The translations under genes were made by a program, and so were the position numbers. 64,000 nucleotides of DNA from Salinivirgaceae bacterium. Lineage in GTDB: Bacteria; Bacteroidota; Bacteroidia; Bacteroidales; SZUA-534. Each line of letters opens with the position of its first letter. Within the stretch, counting starts at the first letter, position 1. This document shows, one piece after another, positions 8,941-19,500 of the stretch. Under the pieces are notes generated by a model. It had not been told where the DNA came from. It was given only the letters and a program-made list of their open reading frames with translations, and did not search any database. The DNA lies in assembly GCA_017645945.1 (NCBI GenBank), contig JAGCNL010000015.1, forward strand, positions 1 through 64,000. Direction: 5' to 3'.

Positions 8941-9507
8941 ATGGATTTGATAACTGATTTTGAATGGTTTAATGATAAGGGAATGGTTGTTACGTTTGAC
9001 AGTCATATATATCAGCAAACGCCAACAATGAACTTTCCAAATGAATTTTCTTACTATGAGGAAGAAAATGAATTAGCAGTAATCGGAGTTCGTTGGAATT
9101 ATAATGGTCAACCCATTGTTTTCCCAGATGTTTGGTATGCAGGGTCTCTTCCAACCCCAAACATGGACAAGGTTATCGTAACAACAATTGAACTATTGGG
9201 GAAATACCATTCTAAACTATTTGGAGAATTACATCAGAAAAAATATACAACAGCCATCTACAATGCCGATGGCAGCGTGCACAAGGTAGTGGAGATGCCA
9301 TACCCCATTATGCCAAATTTGGGGCGAGGACCTACTAGAGATGAAAAGCCGGAGACAAGTAAAGTCTATTGGTGCAGAAAAAAGGTTGATGATTACTCAA
9401 TGCTAATAAAATTGGGATACCATGATGCTTGGGAAGAGCGTTATTTCAACCCGGAAACAGGTGAGATTGGCGGCTTGTTTTCTAACAAAAGTTATGGGTA
9501 TTATTAA
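8941..9507 (+). CDS. Unknown 188-residue protein
   Basis: A complete frame with ATG at 8941 and AT-rich codon use unlike the preceding gene. There is no signal peptide, membrane segment or repeat. The protein is rich in aromatic residues (many Tyr, Trp and Phe) and acidic residues, with short beta-like stretches such as 'NELAVIGVRWNYNGQPIVFP' and 'KYTTAIYNADGSVHKVVEMP'. I do not recognise the family. It could be a phage- or toxin-related accessory protein or an immunity-type protein, but nothing supports either. It stands alone between the Sde182-like gene and the TPP riboswitch. Confidence 0.6.
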   Translation: MDLITDFEWFNDKGMVVTFDSHIYQQTPTMNFPNEFSYYEEENELAVIGVRWNYNGQPIVFPDVWYAGSLPTPNMDKVIVTTIELLGKYHSKLFGELHQKKYTTAIYNADGSVHKVVEMPYPIMPNLGRGPTRDEKPETSKVYWCRKKVDDYSMLIKLGYHDAWEERYFNPETGEIGGLFSNKSYGYY

Positions 9508-9564
9508 ATAAGGTGGGCAACCTTTGCACCGCCTGCGGCATTATAGAACAGGAGCAGATGAAAG

Positions 9565-9645
9565 AAAATAATCTGCGTAAATCCGTTCAATCTGTGTTAT
9601 CTGCGTTCAGAAACAGTGTCTCAATTGTGTTAACTGCGCAAGAAA
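9565..9645 (+). repeat. Word-like repeats 'atctgcgt' family
   Basis: Short near-repeats follow each other: 'aatctgcgtaaatccgttc', 'aatctgtgttatctgcgttc' and 'tgtgttaactgcg'. They do not form a convincing gene and sit just before the riboswitch promoter. Confidence 0.5.
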
Positions 9646-9681
9646 AATATCGCCTTATGTATTGTCGGTTCGAGAAATTTC

Positions 9682-9689
9682 TACTTTTG
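9682..9689 (+). promoter_or_regulatory. -7 element of the TPP riboswitch transcript
   Basis: TACTTTTG with TTG at 9662-9664 as a possible -33 box (17-base spacing). The predicted start near 9695 is immediately before the aptamer. Confidence 0.6.
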
Positions 9690-9697
9690 CGCCCTGA

Positions 9698-9773
9698 AAA
9701 GAATGGGGTGCCGCAAGGCTGAGATTATACCCTTTGAACCTGATACGGGTAATGCCGGCGTAGGGAAAAGGCT
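9698..9773 (+). promoter_or_regulatory. TPP riboswitch (THI element)
   Basis: All signature blocks of the thiamin-pyrophosphate aptamer occur in order: GGGGTGC, CTGAGA, ACCC, TGAACCTGAT, GGTAATgCCGGCG and AGGGAA. A promoter lies directly upstream. The next coding region is a TonB-dependent receptor 280 bases downstream on the same strand, with no other gene between. The aptamer senses cytoplasmic TPP and normally switches genes off when the cofactor is plentiful. The expression platform is not clear: AATGGGG at 9702-9708 could pair with CCCCATT at 9814-9820 just before a T-rich run, but this is only a possibility. Confidence 0.95.
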
Positions 9774-10052
9774 TTGTTTCCGACAAAAGCCGCTAGTATA
9801 ATTCTTTCATTACCCCCATTTCAATCTTTTTTAGGTGGGTTCTGTGAATTCATTTCGAGAGTTTTTGAGATTTATGTCGAGCAGATTGGCGGCTTGAATG
9901 AAGGAGCGATGCGGGCATCGTGAGTGAATGAAAGTTGACAAGATGCCGATAGAAAGCCAAAAACGCCGAAAAATTTGTCAGAAACCACAATGTTTTTTTA
10001 AAAATGGTGAATTCTTAGAACTCACCGCAATAACAATTTAAATTCTAAAAAG
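9774..10052 (+). other. Riboswitch-to-receptor leader, no gene seen
   Basis: About 280 bases without a credible ORF. It holds a hairpin GGCTTT/AAAGCC just after the aptamer, a T-rich run near 9826-9832, a small CGATG-CGGG-CATCG hairpin near 9915, and an imperfect dyad GGTGA.TTC-N3-GAA.TCACC at 10006-10026 shortly before the receptor ATG. These may form the expression platform or an operator. Confidence 0.4.
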
Positions 10053-12527
10053 ATGAAAAGGGATTTTCTGACAACAGCAGCCATCACTCTCACGGCGTTT
10101 TGCGCAATGGCAGAGGAAGTTACGCCAACTGACACGGTGATTACCGCCGAACAGTTGCAAGAGGTGGTTGTGAGCGGCGTGAGGGCGCCGAAAAACGCAC
10201 CATTTGCGGTGTCGAACATCAAAAAACAACAATTGAGCGAGTTTTCGAAGACGGGACGCGAACTGCCGTTCCTGTTCTCACAGACGCCTGGCGTTGTGGC
10301 TTGGGGCGAGAACGGACTCGGAACGGGCACGACCTATATGCGCATCCGCGGTGCGGGCGATTCACGCATCAACGTCACTATCGACGGTGTGCCACTCAAC
10401 TCACCTGAGGACCAATGTGTTTTCTGGGCCAATATGAATTCTTACGGCTCGCTGCTCGGCAGTGTGCAGATTCAGCGCGGCGTGGGCTCGTCGACTAACG
10501 GCGACGGCGCTTTCGGCGGAACGGTGGCTCTCTCGTCGGCTGCGCCTTCAGTAGTGCCAACGGCTGAAGTGTCGGTTTCGTACGGCTCGTACAACACTCT
10601 CAATTTTGGTGGAAAGGCTTCCACGGGCTTGTTATTCAACAGGTTGATAATCGATGGTGCCTACCACGAAACTCGCACTGACGGCTACATTAACGGCACC
10701 GACGCCCGCAGCGGCAGTTACTACGGCGGTCTGACCTGGCAGACTGGCAATCTGCAAATCAGATACAAAAACATCGGTAACTTTGAGAAGACGGGTCAGG
10801 CTTGGAACGGCGTGACGGCAGGCGACAACGATATGAGCCTGATGGACGGCACCTACGGCACGAAAACTGGCATCAAGACATATAAAGATATGTACGATGC
10901 AGGCCTTGGCCGATACAACTCGCTCTACGAGGCTTTGGTTTACGCCGAAGACGGCAGTTTCGCCAAAGATGCTGACGGAAAATATGTTACAGCCCGTTAT
11001 CAAATGGCCGACGGCAGTTACTGGGACCGTACAACCGACAATTTCTGGCAAGACCACAACATTCTGTCGGCGGCTTGGCAAATCAACGACAAACTGGCCA
11101 CAACCGCTTCATTGCATTACACTTACGGCTACGGATATTACGAGGAATTCCGCCCGAACAACAAACTCAAGAAATTCGGCTTGACCGCGAAAGACGCCGA
11201 AGGCAACAGCATTAAGAAAACCGATTTTGTGCGCAAGAAGGGCTTGTCGCAAAATACCTACGGCATTGTTTGGAACTTAAACTATACCAACGAGTTAACG
11301 GATATTATCGGTGGCTTGTCGGTGCAGAATTTCGACGGTAATCACTTCGGCTATCTGACTTACGCAAAAGACGCAACAGTGAGTCAGAAAATTCTGTCAG
11401 ATGGTGACTATAAATATTATGATTCGGACGCTAACAAGTTCGATGGCAGCGCTTTCGCGAAAGCGACCATCCACATCAGCGAGCAATTCGACGTGTTTGC
11501 CGATGTGCAGTTCCGTCACGTGGGCTACACTACCGACGGCATCAACGACAAGTTTTACGACGACGAGAGCGGTTACTACAACCAACGGCTCGACATCGAT
11601 GAGAAATACAATTTCCTGAACCCGAAGGCTGGATTGAGTTACACTGTCGGAAACAACCGCCTATACGCTTCGGTGGCCGTGAGTCATCGCGAGCCTGAAC
11701 GCAACAACTTCACCGACAACGGCAACTATCCCGCCCCGAAAGCCGAGCGCCTAACCGACATTGAGGGCGGCTACCAATTCAGCGGCAAGACCTTCCGCGC
11801 AGGCGTCAACCTTTATTATATGAACTACACCGACCAATTTGTGCAGACAGGCGAACAGAGCGACATCGGCGAGAAACTGACCACCAACATCAAGGACTCG
11901 TATCGCGCTGGCGCCGAACTGCAGGCCGCTCTCGACATCACCGAATGGCTCACTATTGAAGGCAACGCTGCGTTGAGTATCAATAAGATAAAAGACTTTG
12001 ACGAGATGGCTGAAGACTGGGATGACGTCTATGACAACTATTTGGATGAAAATGGCGTTTTAGATGAAGCGATGGTGCAATATGCTATTGAGAACTATCA
12101 CATTGACGGTAATTTGGATGGTTTCCGTTCTTTTCACTACGACAACTCAACGCTGGCTTTCTCGCCATCGGCCATTGTAAACGGCTTTGTGAACTTCCAC
12201 CTCAAGGGCTGGCAGGCCGTTTGGCACACCAACTATGTGAGCCGCCAATATCTCGACAACACTGAAAACACCGACCGCTCGCTGCCGTCGTACTGCGTTT
12301 CGGCTGTCAATTTGAGTTACACATTGAAACCGAAGGCTGTTGTGAAAGAGACGATTTTCGGGCTGAATTTCAATAACTTGTTCAATGCCCACTACGCCGC
12401 CAACGGTTGGGTTTATTCGGCCAACTATGAAAGTGGCGGTCACCCGAACGACAACCGCTACTATCAAATCGGCTTCATCCCGATGGCTGGCTTCACAATG
12501 ATGGGAAGCGTGACGGTGAGGTTTTGA
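10053..12527 (+). CDS. TonB-dependent receptor, probably for thiamin
   Basis: 824 residues starting with a Sec signal ('MKRDFLTTAAITLTAFCAMA'). A TonB box-like 'LQEVVVSG' at ~34-41 precedes the plug domain (to about residue 165, with 'GTTYMRIRGAGDSRINVTID' and 'GDGAFGGTVAL'), followed by a 22-strand-type barrel ending in the aromatic 'GSVTVRF'. There is no carboxypeptidase-like N-terminal extension. The TPP riboswitch upstream makes import of thiamin or a thiamin precursor across the outer membrane the best guess; TPP-controlled receptors of this kind are known in Bacteroides. The gene forms a single-gene unit closed by a strong terminator. Confidence 0.88.
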   Translation: MKRDFLTTAAITLTAFCAMAEEVTPTDTVITAEQLQEVVVSGVRAPKNAPFAVSNIKKQQLSEFSKTGRELPFLFSQTPGVVAWGENGLGTGTTYMRIRGAGDSRINVTIDGVPLNSPEDQCVFWANMNSYGSLLGSVQIQRGVGSSTNGDGAFGGTVALSSAAPSVVPTAEVSVSYGSYNTLNFGGKASTGLLFNRLIIDGAYHETRTDGYINGTDARSGSYYGGLTWQTGNLQIRYKNIGNFEKTGQAWNGVTAGDNDMSLMDGTYGTKTGIKTYKDMYDAGLGRYNSLYEALVYAEDGSFAKDADGKYVTARYQMADGSYWDRTTDNFWQDHNILSAAWQINDKLATTASLHYTYGYGYYEEFRPNNKLKKFGLTAKDAEGNSIKKTDFVRKKGLSQNTYGIVWNLNYTNELTDIIGGLSVQNFDGNHFGYLTYAKDATVSQKILSDGDYKYYDSDANKFDGSAFAKATIHISEQFDVFADVQFRHVGYTTDGINDKFYDDESGYYNQRLDIDEKYNFLNPKAGLSYTVGNNRLYASVAVSHREPERNNFTDNGNYPAPKAERLTDIEGGYQFSGKTFRAGVNLYYMNYTDQFVQTGEQSDIGEKLTTNIKDSYRAGAELQAALDITEWLTIEGNAALSINKIKDFDEMAEDWDDVYDNYLDENGVLDEAMVQYAIENYHIDGNLDGFRSFHYDNSTLAFSPSAIVNGFVNFHLKGWQAVWHTNYVSRQYLDNTENTDRSLPSYCVSAVNLSYTLKPKAVVKETIFGLNFNNLFNAHYAANGWVYSANYESGGHPNDNRYYQIGFIPMAGFTMMGSVTVRF

Positions 12528-12550
12528 GAAAACAACAATAAATGATAGGA

Positions 12551-12590
12551 AAGGGGCTGCCCAATAGTTTTTGGACAGCCCCTTGTTATG
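12551..12590. terminator. Bidirectional intrinsic terminator
   Basis: Stem AAGGGGCTG / CAGCCCCTT (9 bp, extendable by a CC/GG pair with a bulge) between the convergent receptor and barrel-protein genes. T-rich sequence follows in the plus direction. Confidence 0.8.
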
Positions 12591-12619
12591 TTTGCCAATA
12601 GTCTTAAACTGTCAGACAA

Positions 12620-13552
12620 TCAGAATTTTGGACGGCGATTGGCTTTGCTGTGGAACAACTCGTTAACATCAAGTACCACGCCTGCTTTCAAGCCCAAAGA
12701 CATTAGCGATGCGCGGTCAATCTGGTTCGACTGCATTGTGCCATTGTACTCATAATCCTCATTAAGAATAGGTTGCGTTGAATCTTTGTGAAGATTTGTG
12801 AGGCAGTAACCGAAATAGAGTGCGGCACTGAAACGAATGGTTCTATTGAATCTGTAGTGCGCACCGCCTTCAATCGCAAGCTGTAAATTGACAGGGTTGA
12901 GCTTCATCTTGCCCTTCTCGCCGTCAACCTCGTATTTGCCGAAACCATGGACATACATTGTGTCTGACGGAGAATAAATCTCATGCCCGAGGAACGGATA
13001 GTAGCCGCGAGTCTCGTATGAGCCTTTCAGCAGTTTGTATTTGCTCGACACTGGGAAGCCGACTTTGAAACCTGCCTTGCCAAATATTTCGAAGCGCCGC
13101 TGCGAGATGGGGTACTCATAATAAGCTTGGATTGGAATTTCCAAAATGGCGGCCTTTTGCTTCTCCTTGAATCCGTCGAAATATGTTCGGAACTCGTAAT
13201 TGAGCTGATTTATAGAATCATACGACGGCGTTGACTCGAAGGTTTGATTATATCTTGTCTTCGAATTGTAGGTTGTGATGCCTATGCCGCTGCTGATGGC
13301 CCAATTGTCGTTGAAAAAGAAGCGGTAGCCGAGATTGAATGTCATTCCGGCGCCACCTTTTCGGGAGCCGTCATTGGGCTTGTACTGGATGCTGTGCAAT
13401 CCACCGCCAAAATCTGCCGATATATATTGGAAACTGTTGCGTTTCTGCGCATTAGCCGATGTTGCCGCTGCAACAACGGCTGTTGTCAGAAGGAATTTCG
13501 ACAACAGACCGTTAATTGTTTTTCTTGATTTATTCCGATTCAAATTATTCAT
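12620..13552 (-). CDS. Outer-membrane beta-barrel protein paired with the giant adhesin-like gene
   Basis: 310 residues with a signal peptide after a short basic N-terminus (cleavage expected at 'ATSANAQ'). The rest shows alternating hydrophobic strands typical of an eight- to ten-strand porin-like barrel (PF13568 style): 'ADFGGGLHSIQYKP', 'MTFNLGYRFFFNDNWAISSG' and 'SLGLKAGVVLDV'. It starts 18 bases after the stop codon of the 2568-residue secreted protein, so the two form an operon. The arrangement recalls giant T9SS adhesins such as SprB with their partner SprF, but this protein does not look like the PorP/SprF family. An anchoring or export role is therefore only inferred. Confidence 0.75.
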   Translation of the reverse strand: MNNLNRNKSRKTINGLLSKFLLTTAVVAAATSANAQKRNSFQYISADFGGGLHSIQYKPNDGSRKGGAGMTFNLGYRFFFNDNWAISSGIGITTYNSKTRYNQTFESTPSYDSINQLNYEFRTYFDGFKEKQKAAILEIPIQAYYEYPISQRRFEIFGKAGFKVGFPVSSKYKLLKGSYETRGYYPFLGHEIYSPSDTMYVHGFGKYEVDGEKGKMKLNPVNLQLAIEGGAHYRFNRTIRFSAALYFGYCLTNLHKDSTQPILNEDYEYNGTMQSNQIDRASLMSLGLKAGVVLDVNELFHSKANRRPKF

Positions 13553-13570
13553 AATGTAAATGTTAACAGA

Positions 13571-16500
13571 TTAGAGCTTGATTATTGACACCGATTGTGT
13601 TCCGACTTTCACAATGTAAACACCTTGTGGCAAGTTCGACATGTTGATTGTTTCACCGTTTTCGTCGGTAATATCTTTTGTCATGCGCACTTTACCGTCG
13701 CTGTCAACAATGCTGATGCGGTTGCCAATCTTGACATCAGAACCTTTGACAAGCACTGTGTTGACGACTGGGTTTGGATAAGCACTTATCGATACATATT
13801 CGTTGTCGCCGAATGTCATTTCGCACGATGTTATTTCGAGGCTGTCGACTGTGGTGGCCACAAGTTTGTAAGTGCCTGTCAGTCCGCCCATTTCGTAGTG
13901 CATGTCGGTTGTATCGACAAGCACACCGTTGCGGTACCAGCGGTACGACTCGAAGTAGCCTTTGCCGTTGACAACGGTAATCACATCATCCCACATTATG
14001 CGCATCATATCCTTGTTACGCTGATAGTTAATGGTCTTTGTAACGCGGGTGTCGCCCAAGATGCCTGTAACCTCGATTGTTCCTGACAAGGCCATCTCCT
14101 CAGTAAACTCGAAGTAGCCGTCGGTTTGAGTTGAGTCGATGTCGCCATTGACATTCCATTCAAAGGTTATCTGACTGTTGTTGATGTCCTTAAGCTCGAT
14201 ATGGTCGCTACCGCTCTCGCAAGTGTTGAAGGTCTCGGGAGCTGTGAAGCTGACAAGAGCCTCCCAAACAGCGTAGAATGCAGCACCATTTGCCGACATT
14301 GTGCCAAAGTCGGTTGTCACTGAGCCTGTGGCCGATTTTGACCAGCCTTTGAACACATAGTCATCGCGTTTCGGGTTCGAAGTCGGAGCCGTGATTGTGG
14401 CATCCAAAGAAACTATCGTAGTTGTGAAGGCCGAATTTGTGCCGTCGTTGAAGTACCAAACTGCTCTGTATTGCGGAACAGTTATTTCTTCCCAAACAGC
14501 ATAGAACGATGTAATATTAGAAGTGGCTGTTCCGAAATCGACAATCACACTGTCGCCTGCCATTGCCCAACCTTTGAATGCGTATTGTTCACGCTCCGGA
14601 TTTACGGTCGGTGCGATAATGGCGTCGCCATAGAATAATGTGTCGGTTTTGAACACGCTGTCTTCTTCAAAAATCCAAGAAACCAGGCAAGTTTCTTTCA
14701 ACCATACTGCGTAGAAGGCAGTGTCAGCGGTTATTGTTCCGAACTCGGCAACCAATGTGCCGGCTGTTTCGGTCGACCAACCAAGGAATGAATAACCTTC
14801 ACGGTTAGGAATTTGCGCAGGAGTAACAATGCTGTCGTTCTCGGCAAAGAGGCTTGTGGTGAAGACAGAGTCGGTTCCATTATTCATAAACCATGTGGCG
14901 ACGAATGTTACTGGAGTAATGATAATGATTGTATCATCAATTTCCTCCCAAACAGCGTAGAATGCAGTGTCAGCTGCAGCCATCAAGCCGAAGCTGTCGA
15001 TTGCGCTGCCAGTCTCAGTTGCAGCCCAACCCAGGAATGTGAATTGCTCACGTGCCGGATTGTCTACTGGAGCTTTAATAGTATCACCCTCAGCAAGGCT
15101 GTCGGTCTTGAATACCGAAACAGTGCCATCGTTCAGTTTCCAAAGAACAGCGAACGTATCCACAGGAATCTCAATTTCTTCCCAAACGGCAAAGAATGCA
15201 GTGTCAGCGGCAGCCATCAAACCAAAGCTATCGATTACGCTGCCAGTCTCAGTTGCAGCCCAACCCAGGAATGTGAATTGCTCACGTTCAGGCATTGCTG
15301 CTGGAACTTTGATTGTATCGCCATAATTAACATTTAATGAAGCAAATACGCTGTCTTGGTCGAAATGCCATTTAGCAACGTAGCTGTTGACATCCCAGAT
15401 TGCGAAGTACTCAACATCGGCATCAGGCATTCTGCTCACATCAACGCTGTGCGGAGCCTCAGCGTAAGTGCCCCAGCCGTTGAATGTGTAACCAGTGCGT
15501 GTGGCCGAAGGAGCCGTAATTACCGAATCATACTCAACCAAGCCATCGGTGTATTCGCCGCTCAGCTCACCGCCATTGCCGTTCCAGGCAAGCGTGTGCG
15601 AGTTAATCAGCCATTGAGCATAGAATATCTCATGTTTGCTGGTCATTGTGCCGAAGTCGGTCAGAACGTCGCCATTGGCATCTTTCGACCATCCAACAAA
15701 CTGATAATGTTCGCGTTTCGGTTCGGTTTCCGGAGCCACTATTGCTTCGCCGTAATTAACAGTTGTTGAGATGTAGTTGTTGTCAGTACCATTGTTCAAG
15801 CGCCATTCAACTGCATATTCTGATGGTGTCCAATTGGCCACAAAGGTTATGCTGCTGTCGGGCATGGTGGTTATGTTGACAATCAAATCGGGGTTGTAGA
15901 TTGTGCCCCAGCCACCGAATATGTAATTATCCATAGTTACGGTTGGTGCAGTAATCTCAGTTCCATATTCAACTTCACCATGAGTGTACTTATCTTCATC
16001 AGTAATCACTTGGCCGCCATGAGCATCCCATGCAAGTTTGAACTTACGTAGTTGCCATACTGCATAGAAGGTTGCACCCTCGGTTTCCAAAGTTCCTAAA
16101 TCGTCAGTTGCTTCTATTGCTGTCGATGATTCCGACCAACCGATAAATTTGTGATAATCACGTGTCGGATTTGTATTTGGAGCAATGATATTCTGACCAA
16201 AGACAACTTTGGTTGTGTCGAATGACTCGTCGGTGCCGTTGTTGTATTTCCAAACAACATCGTAAGTCTTTGGTGCCCAAACGGCATAGTAAATTGTTGG
16301 TGCATCTGGCATATTCTTTATTTTGACAGTATCGTCCACTGTGGCGGTTGACGACAATGCCCAGCCTTTGAATGTGTAGCCCGTACGCTCGGCGGTTGCA
16401 GGAGTCAGAGGAGTGTCAAACTCAACATTGCCAGTAGTTCCGTTTGAAAGAATCGTTCCTCCGTTGGCATCCCACGCAAGTGTGTTCTTGTTCAATTCCC

Positions 16501-19500
16501 ATTGAGCGTAGAATTTCTTTTTGTTGCTATCCATTTTGCCGAAATTGGTCAGCACTTCGCCATCGGGTGTTGCAGCCCAACCAATGAATTTATGATGTTC
16601 GAAAGTTGGGTTTTCAGTTGGTGGAACAATGTCGGCATCAGTTACAACATTAGAAAATACCCTGAAGTTGAAATCGTCGCGTTCTGTGCCATCGTTATAT
16701 TTCCACTTAATTTCGTTGTCGCCTTTAGGAGACCAAATGGCAAAGTAAGTCAAATCGTTGTCGGGCATTGTCAGAGCAGGTTCTGTGGCATCTGTCTCGC
16801 TTGTATTGGCAGTCGGACCCCAACCTGCGCAGTTGTAACCATCGCGGTTGACTTGCGGAACAGTTATTGGTGTCCCAAATTTCACCTTGCCGCTGGGGTT
16901 AGGTATCTCATTCCGATTTTCATCTACAAAAATGCCACCATTGGCGTTCCAAGTCAAATTATGCTCGTGTTCTTTCCAAATGGCAAAGTATGTCAAATCG
17001 TTAGCGGGCATTTTTGAAGCAACATCAATCGCCGTTTTTGCATCGGCCGATGTGTTCCAACCAACAAAATCGAAGCCGTAGAGAGTCGGGTCATCAGGAG
17101 CAACAATGTCGGTATCATAATCAACCTCGCCGTGAGTGTAATCGTCTTCGTCGCTAATCAATTGGCCACCATTGGCATTCCAAGAGATTGAGTATTGATT
17201 GATTTCCCAGATTGCATGGTAGGTCAACTCGTAATCGGGCATTGTTTCGTCAACATCAAATGATGGAGTGCCGTCTAACTCTGTTGCCCAACCTTTGAAT
17301 GTATAACCTTCGCGTGTCGGGTTGTTTGGTTTTTTGATTTCGGTATCATAAGCAATCTCCCCTCTTGTGTAGCCGTTGTCTACGAGAGCATCACCTCCAT
17401 TGACATCCCAGGAGAGTTGGTGGGTGTGAATCTGCCAAATGGCGTAGAATTTGGCACCTTTGGTTGTCATTCTGCCAAAGTCTGCATCATTGGTTATGAT
17501 ATTATTGCCTGTGGACTCTTTCGACCAACCAACAAAGTCATGATGACCATCATAATCAGATGATTGTGGTATGCCGAAAGGTCTTGCTATTACTTCATCA
17601 AAATTCATGTAGCCGCCAGTAAACACTTCGTTAACATGATTGGGGTTGTTGTAGTAGAATGCGGCATAGTATTGGTTTATAGTCCAAATGGCATAATAAG
17701 TTAAATCATTGTCTGGCATTGTGGTTGCCAAGGTTACTGTCTCTGTTGGGTCAGTCGATGTGTTCCAACCGAAAAAAGTGTAACCATCGCGTGTCGCTGT
17801 TGGAGCGGTAATTGGCGTGCCAAATTTGACATTTCCTTTTGTATAATTACCAGTAAAGGTTTTGCCTTCGTTTTCATTCCATGTTAATGTATGTATGTTG
17901 CGGTTGTATTTAATTATCACTTCGGTTCCAGTTTCAGCAATAGTTTTTTGTTCGAATGGTTGCGGAGTGAATCCAATGTATGTTTCTTTATCGGTTGCTG
18001 AGATTGCTGAAGCCGCTGTCGACAAACCTACAGTGCCGGTACCTTCTTCGGTGTCGGTCGGCTCACTGGGGAAAGTGCCGTCAAGGTTTTCCTGATAGTG
18101 TTTTACTGTGTAGTGCACGATTGCGTTGGCGGCAAAGATTGCGTAATAGGTATTGCCCTCAACTGCCACTGTCTCATCATCGAGATTCATTGCCAAATCG
18201 GCATCCTTGTCGGTGTTCCAACCAACAAAGTGCGTTCCTGCTTCAGCTACTGGGTTAGTTTCGGGTTTTAATTCTATAATGGCTCTGCCGAACAACACAT
18301 CTTCGTTAGTTTGAAATACATCATCACCATTCTTCCATATCACATCGTAGCGATTGCGGGTGTAGTAGATTTTCACAACAGTTCCGCTCTCGGCAATAGT
18401 TTCCTGATTGAACGATTGCGCTGTGAAGCCTGCGTATGTGTTGGCGTTTGCTGCTGTTGTTGCACCAACAAGTCCGTTGCCGCTCTCGGTATCACCGTCA
18501 ACCCGGGTGTAAGTTTGTCCGTCAAGGTTTTGTTGATAATGTTCAACGGTGTATGTTTTGCTTTCGTTGTCAGCAAAAATGGCGTAATAGGTGACACCGT
18601 CAACTGGAACGGTTTGCGAGGCAACTGGCATTGCCGTTGTTGCTGAAGCGTTGGTGTTCCAACCCACAAAATGTTTGGTAGTGGCAGGTGCTGCAGGGTC
18701 ATTAGGAACAACTAATTTGCTGCCATATTTGTAATCACCGCTTTCAGGCAATTCAGTTGAACCATTCTTCCATATTACAGGATATTTGTTGCGTTTATAT
18801 TGGATTTCAACTACAGTGGATTCGTCTTCGGCAATGGTTTGTTGGCTGAAAGGCTGTGCGGTAAAGCCTTCGTACGATTTTGCCACGGCGTTGGTTTGAG
18901 AACCAAATGGTTTTGAATCCTCATCAGTGTAAACTTTGGTGTAGTTATCGTTGTCGGCATTTTCCTGATAATGCTCAACATGATATTTCTTGCTTGCGTT
19001 GTCGGCAAAAATAGCATAGTAAGTTGCACTTTTTGCCACTTTCTCGTCGTCACTGAAACTAATTGCAACGGTGGCGTCAGGTGTTGCTCCCCAACCTACA
19101 AAGTGCTGGCCTGCTTCTGGCTCCTGGTCAGCAGGCTTGATGAGTTTCTGACCATAGCGATATGTTTTTGTGCTGATTTGCGTCTCGCCATTCATCCATG
19201 TAACTGTACATGGCTTACGGTGATATTTGATAATAACAGTCATTCCATTGTTATCCAGAGTTAACTGGTCGAACGGCTGAGGAGTAAAGTTTGCATAATC
19301 GCCAGTGGTTATGGCTGTTGCGGCAGTTTTGCCAAACAAAAAGCCAGGGAGAGTGTTTGTTTCTTTAACAGTATATTCGTCATCGTCAGCGTTTTGCCAA
19401 AGATGCTGGACATCATAATCTACTTTAATCTTACGGATTTCCTCATCAAATTTACTTGTATCTTGAACAATTATGAATCGGTTCCATATTGACGCGTTTT

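Noticed and set aside
9513..9722. 69-codon frame running into the TPP riboswitch
   Set aside because: It is made of word-like repeats and the aptamer itself; the riboswitch explains the sequence.
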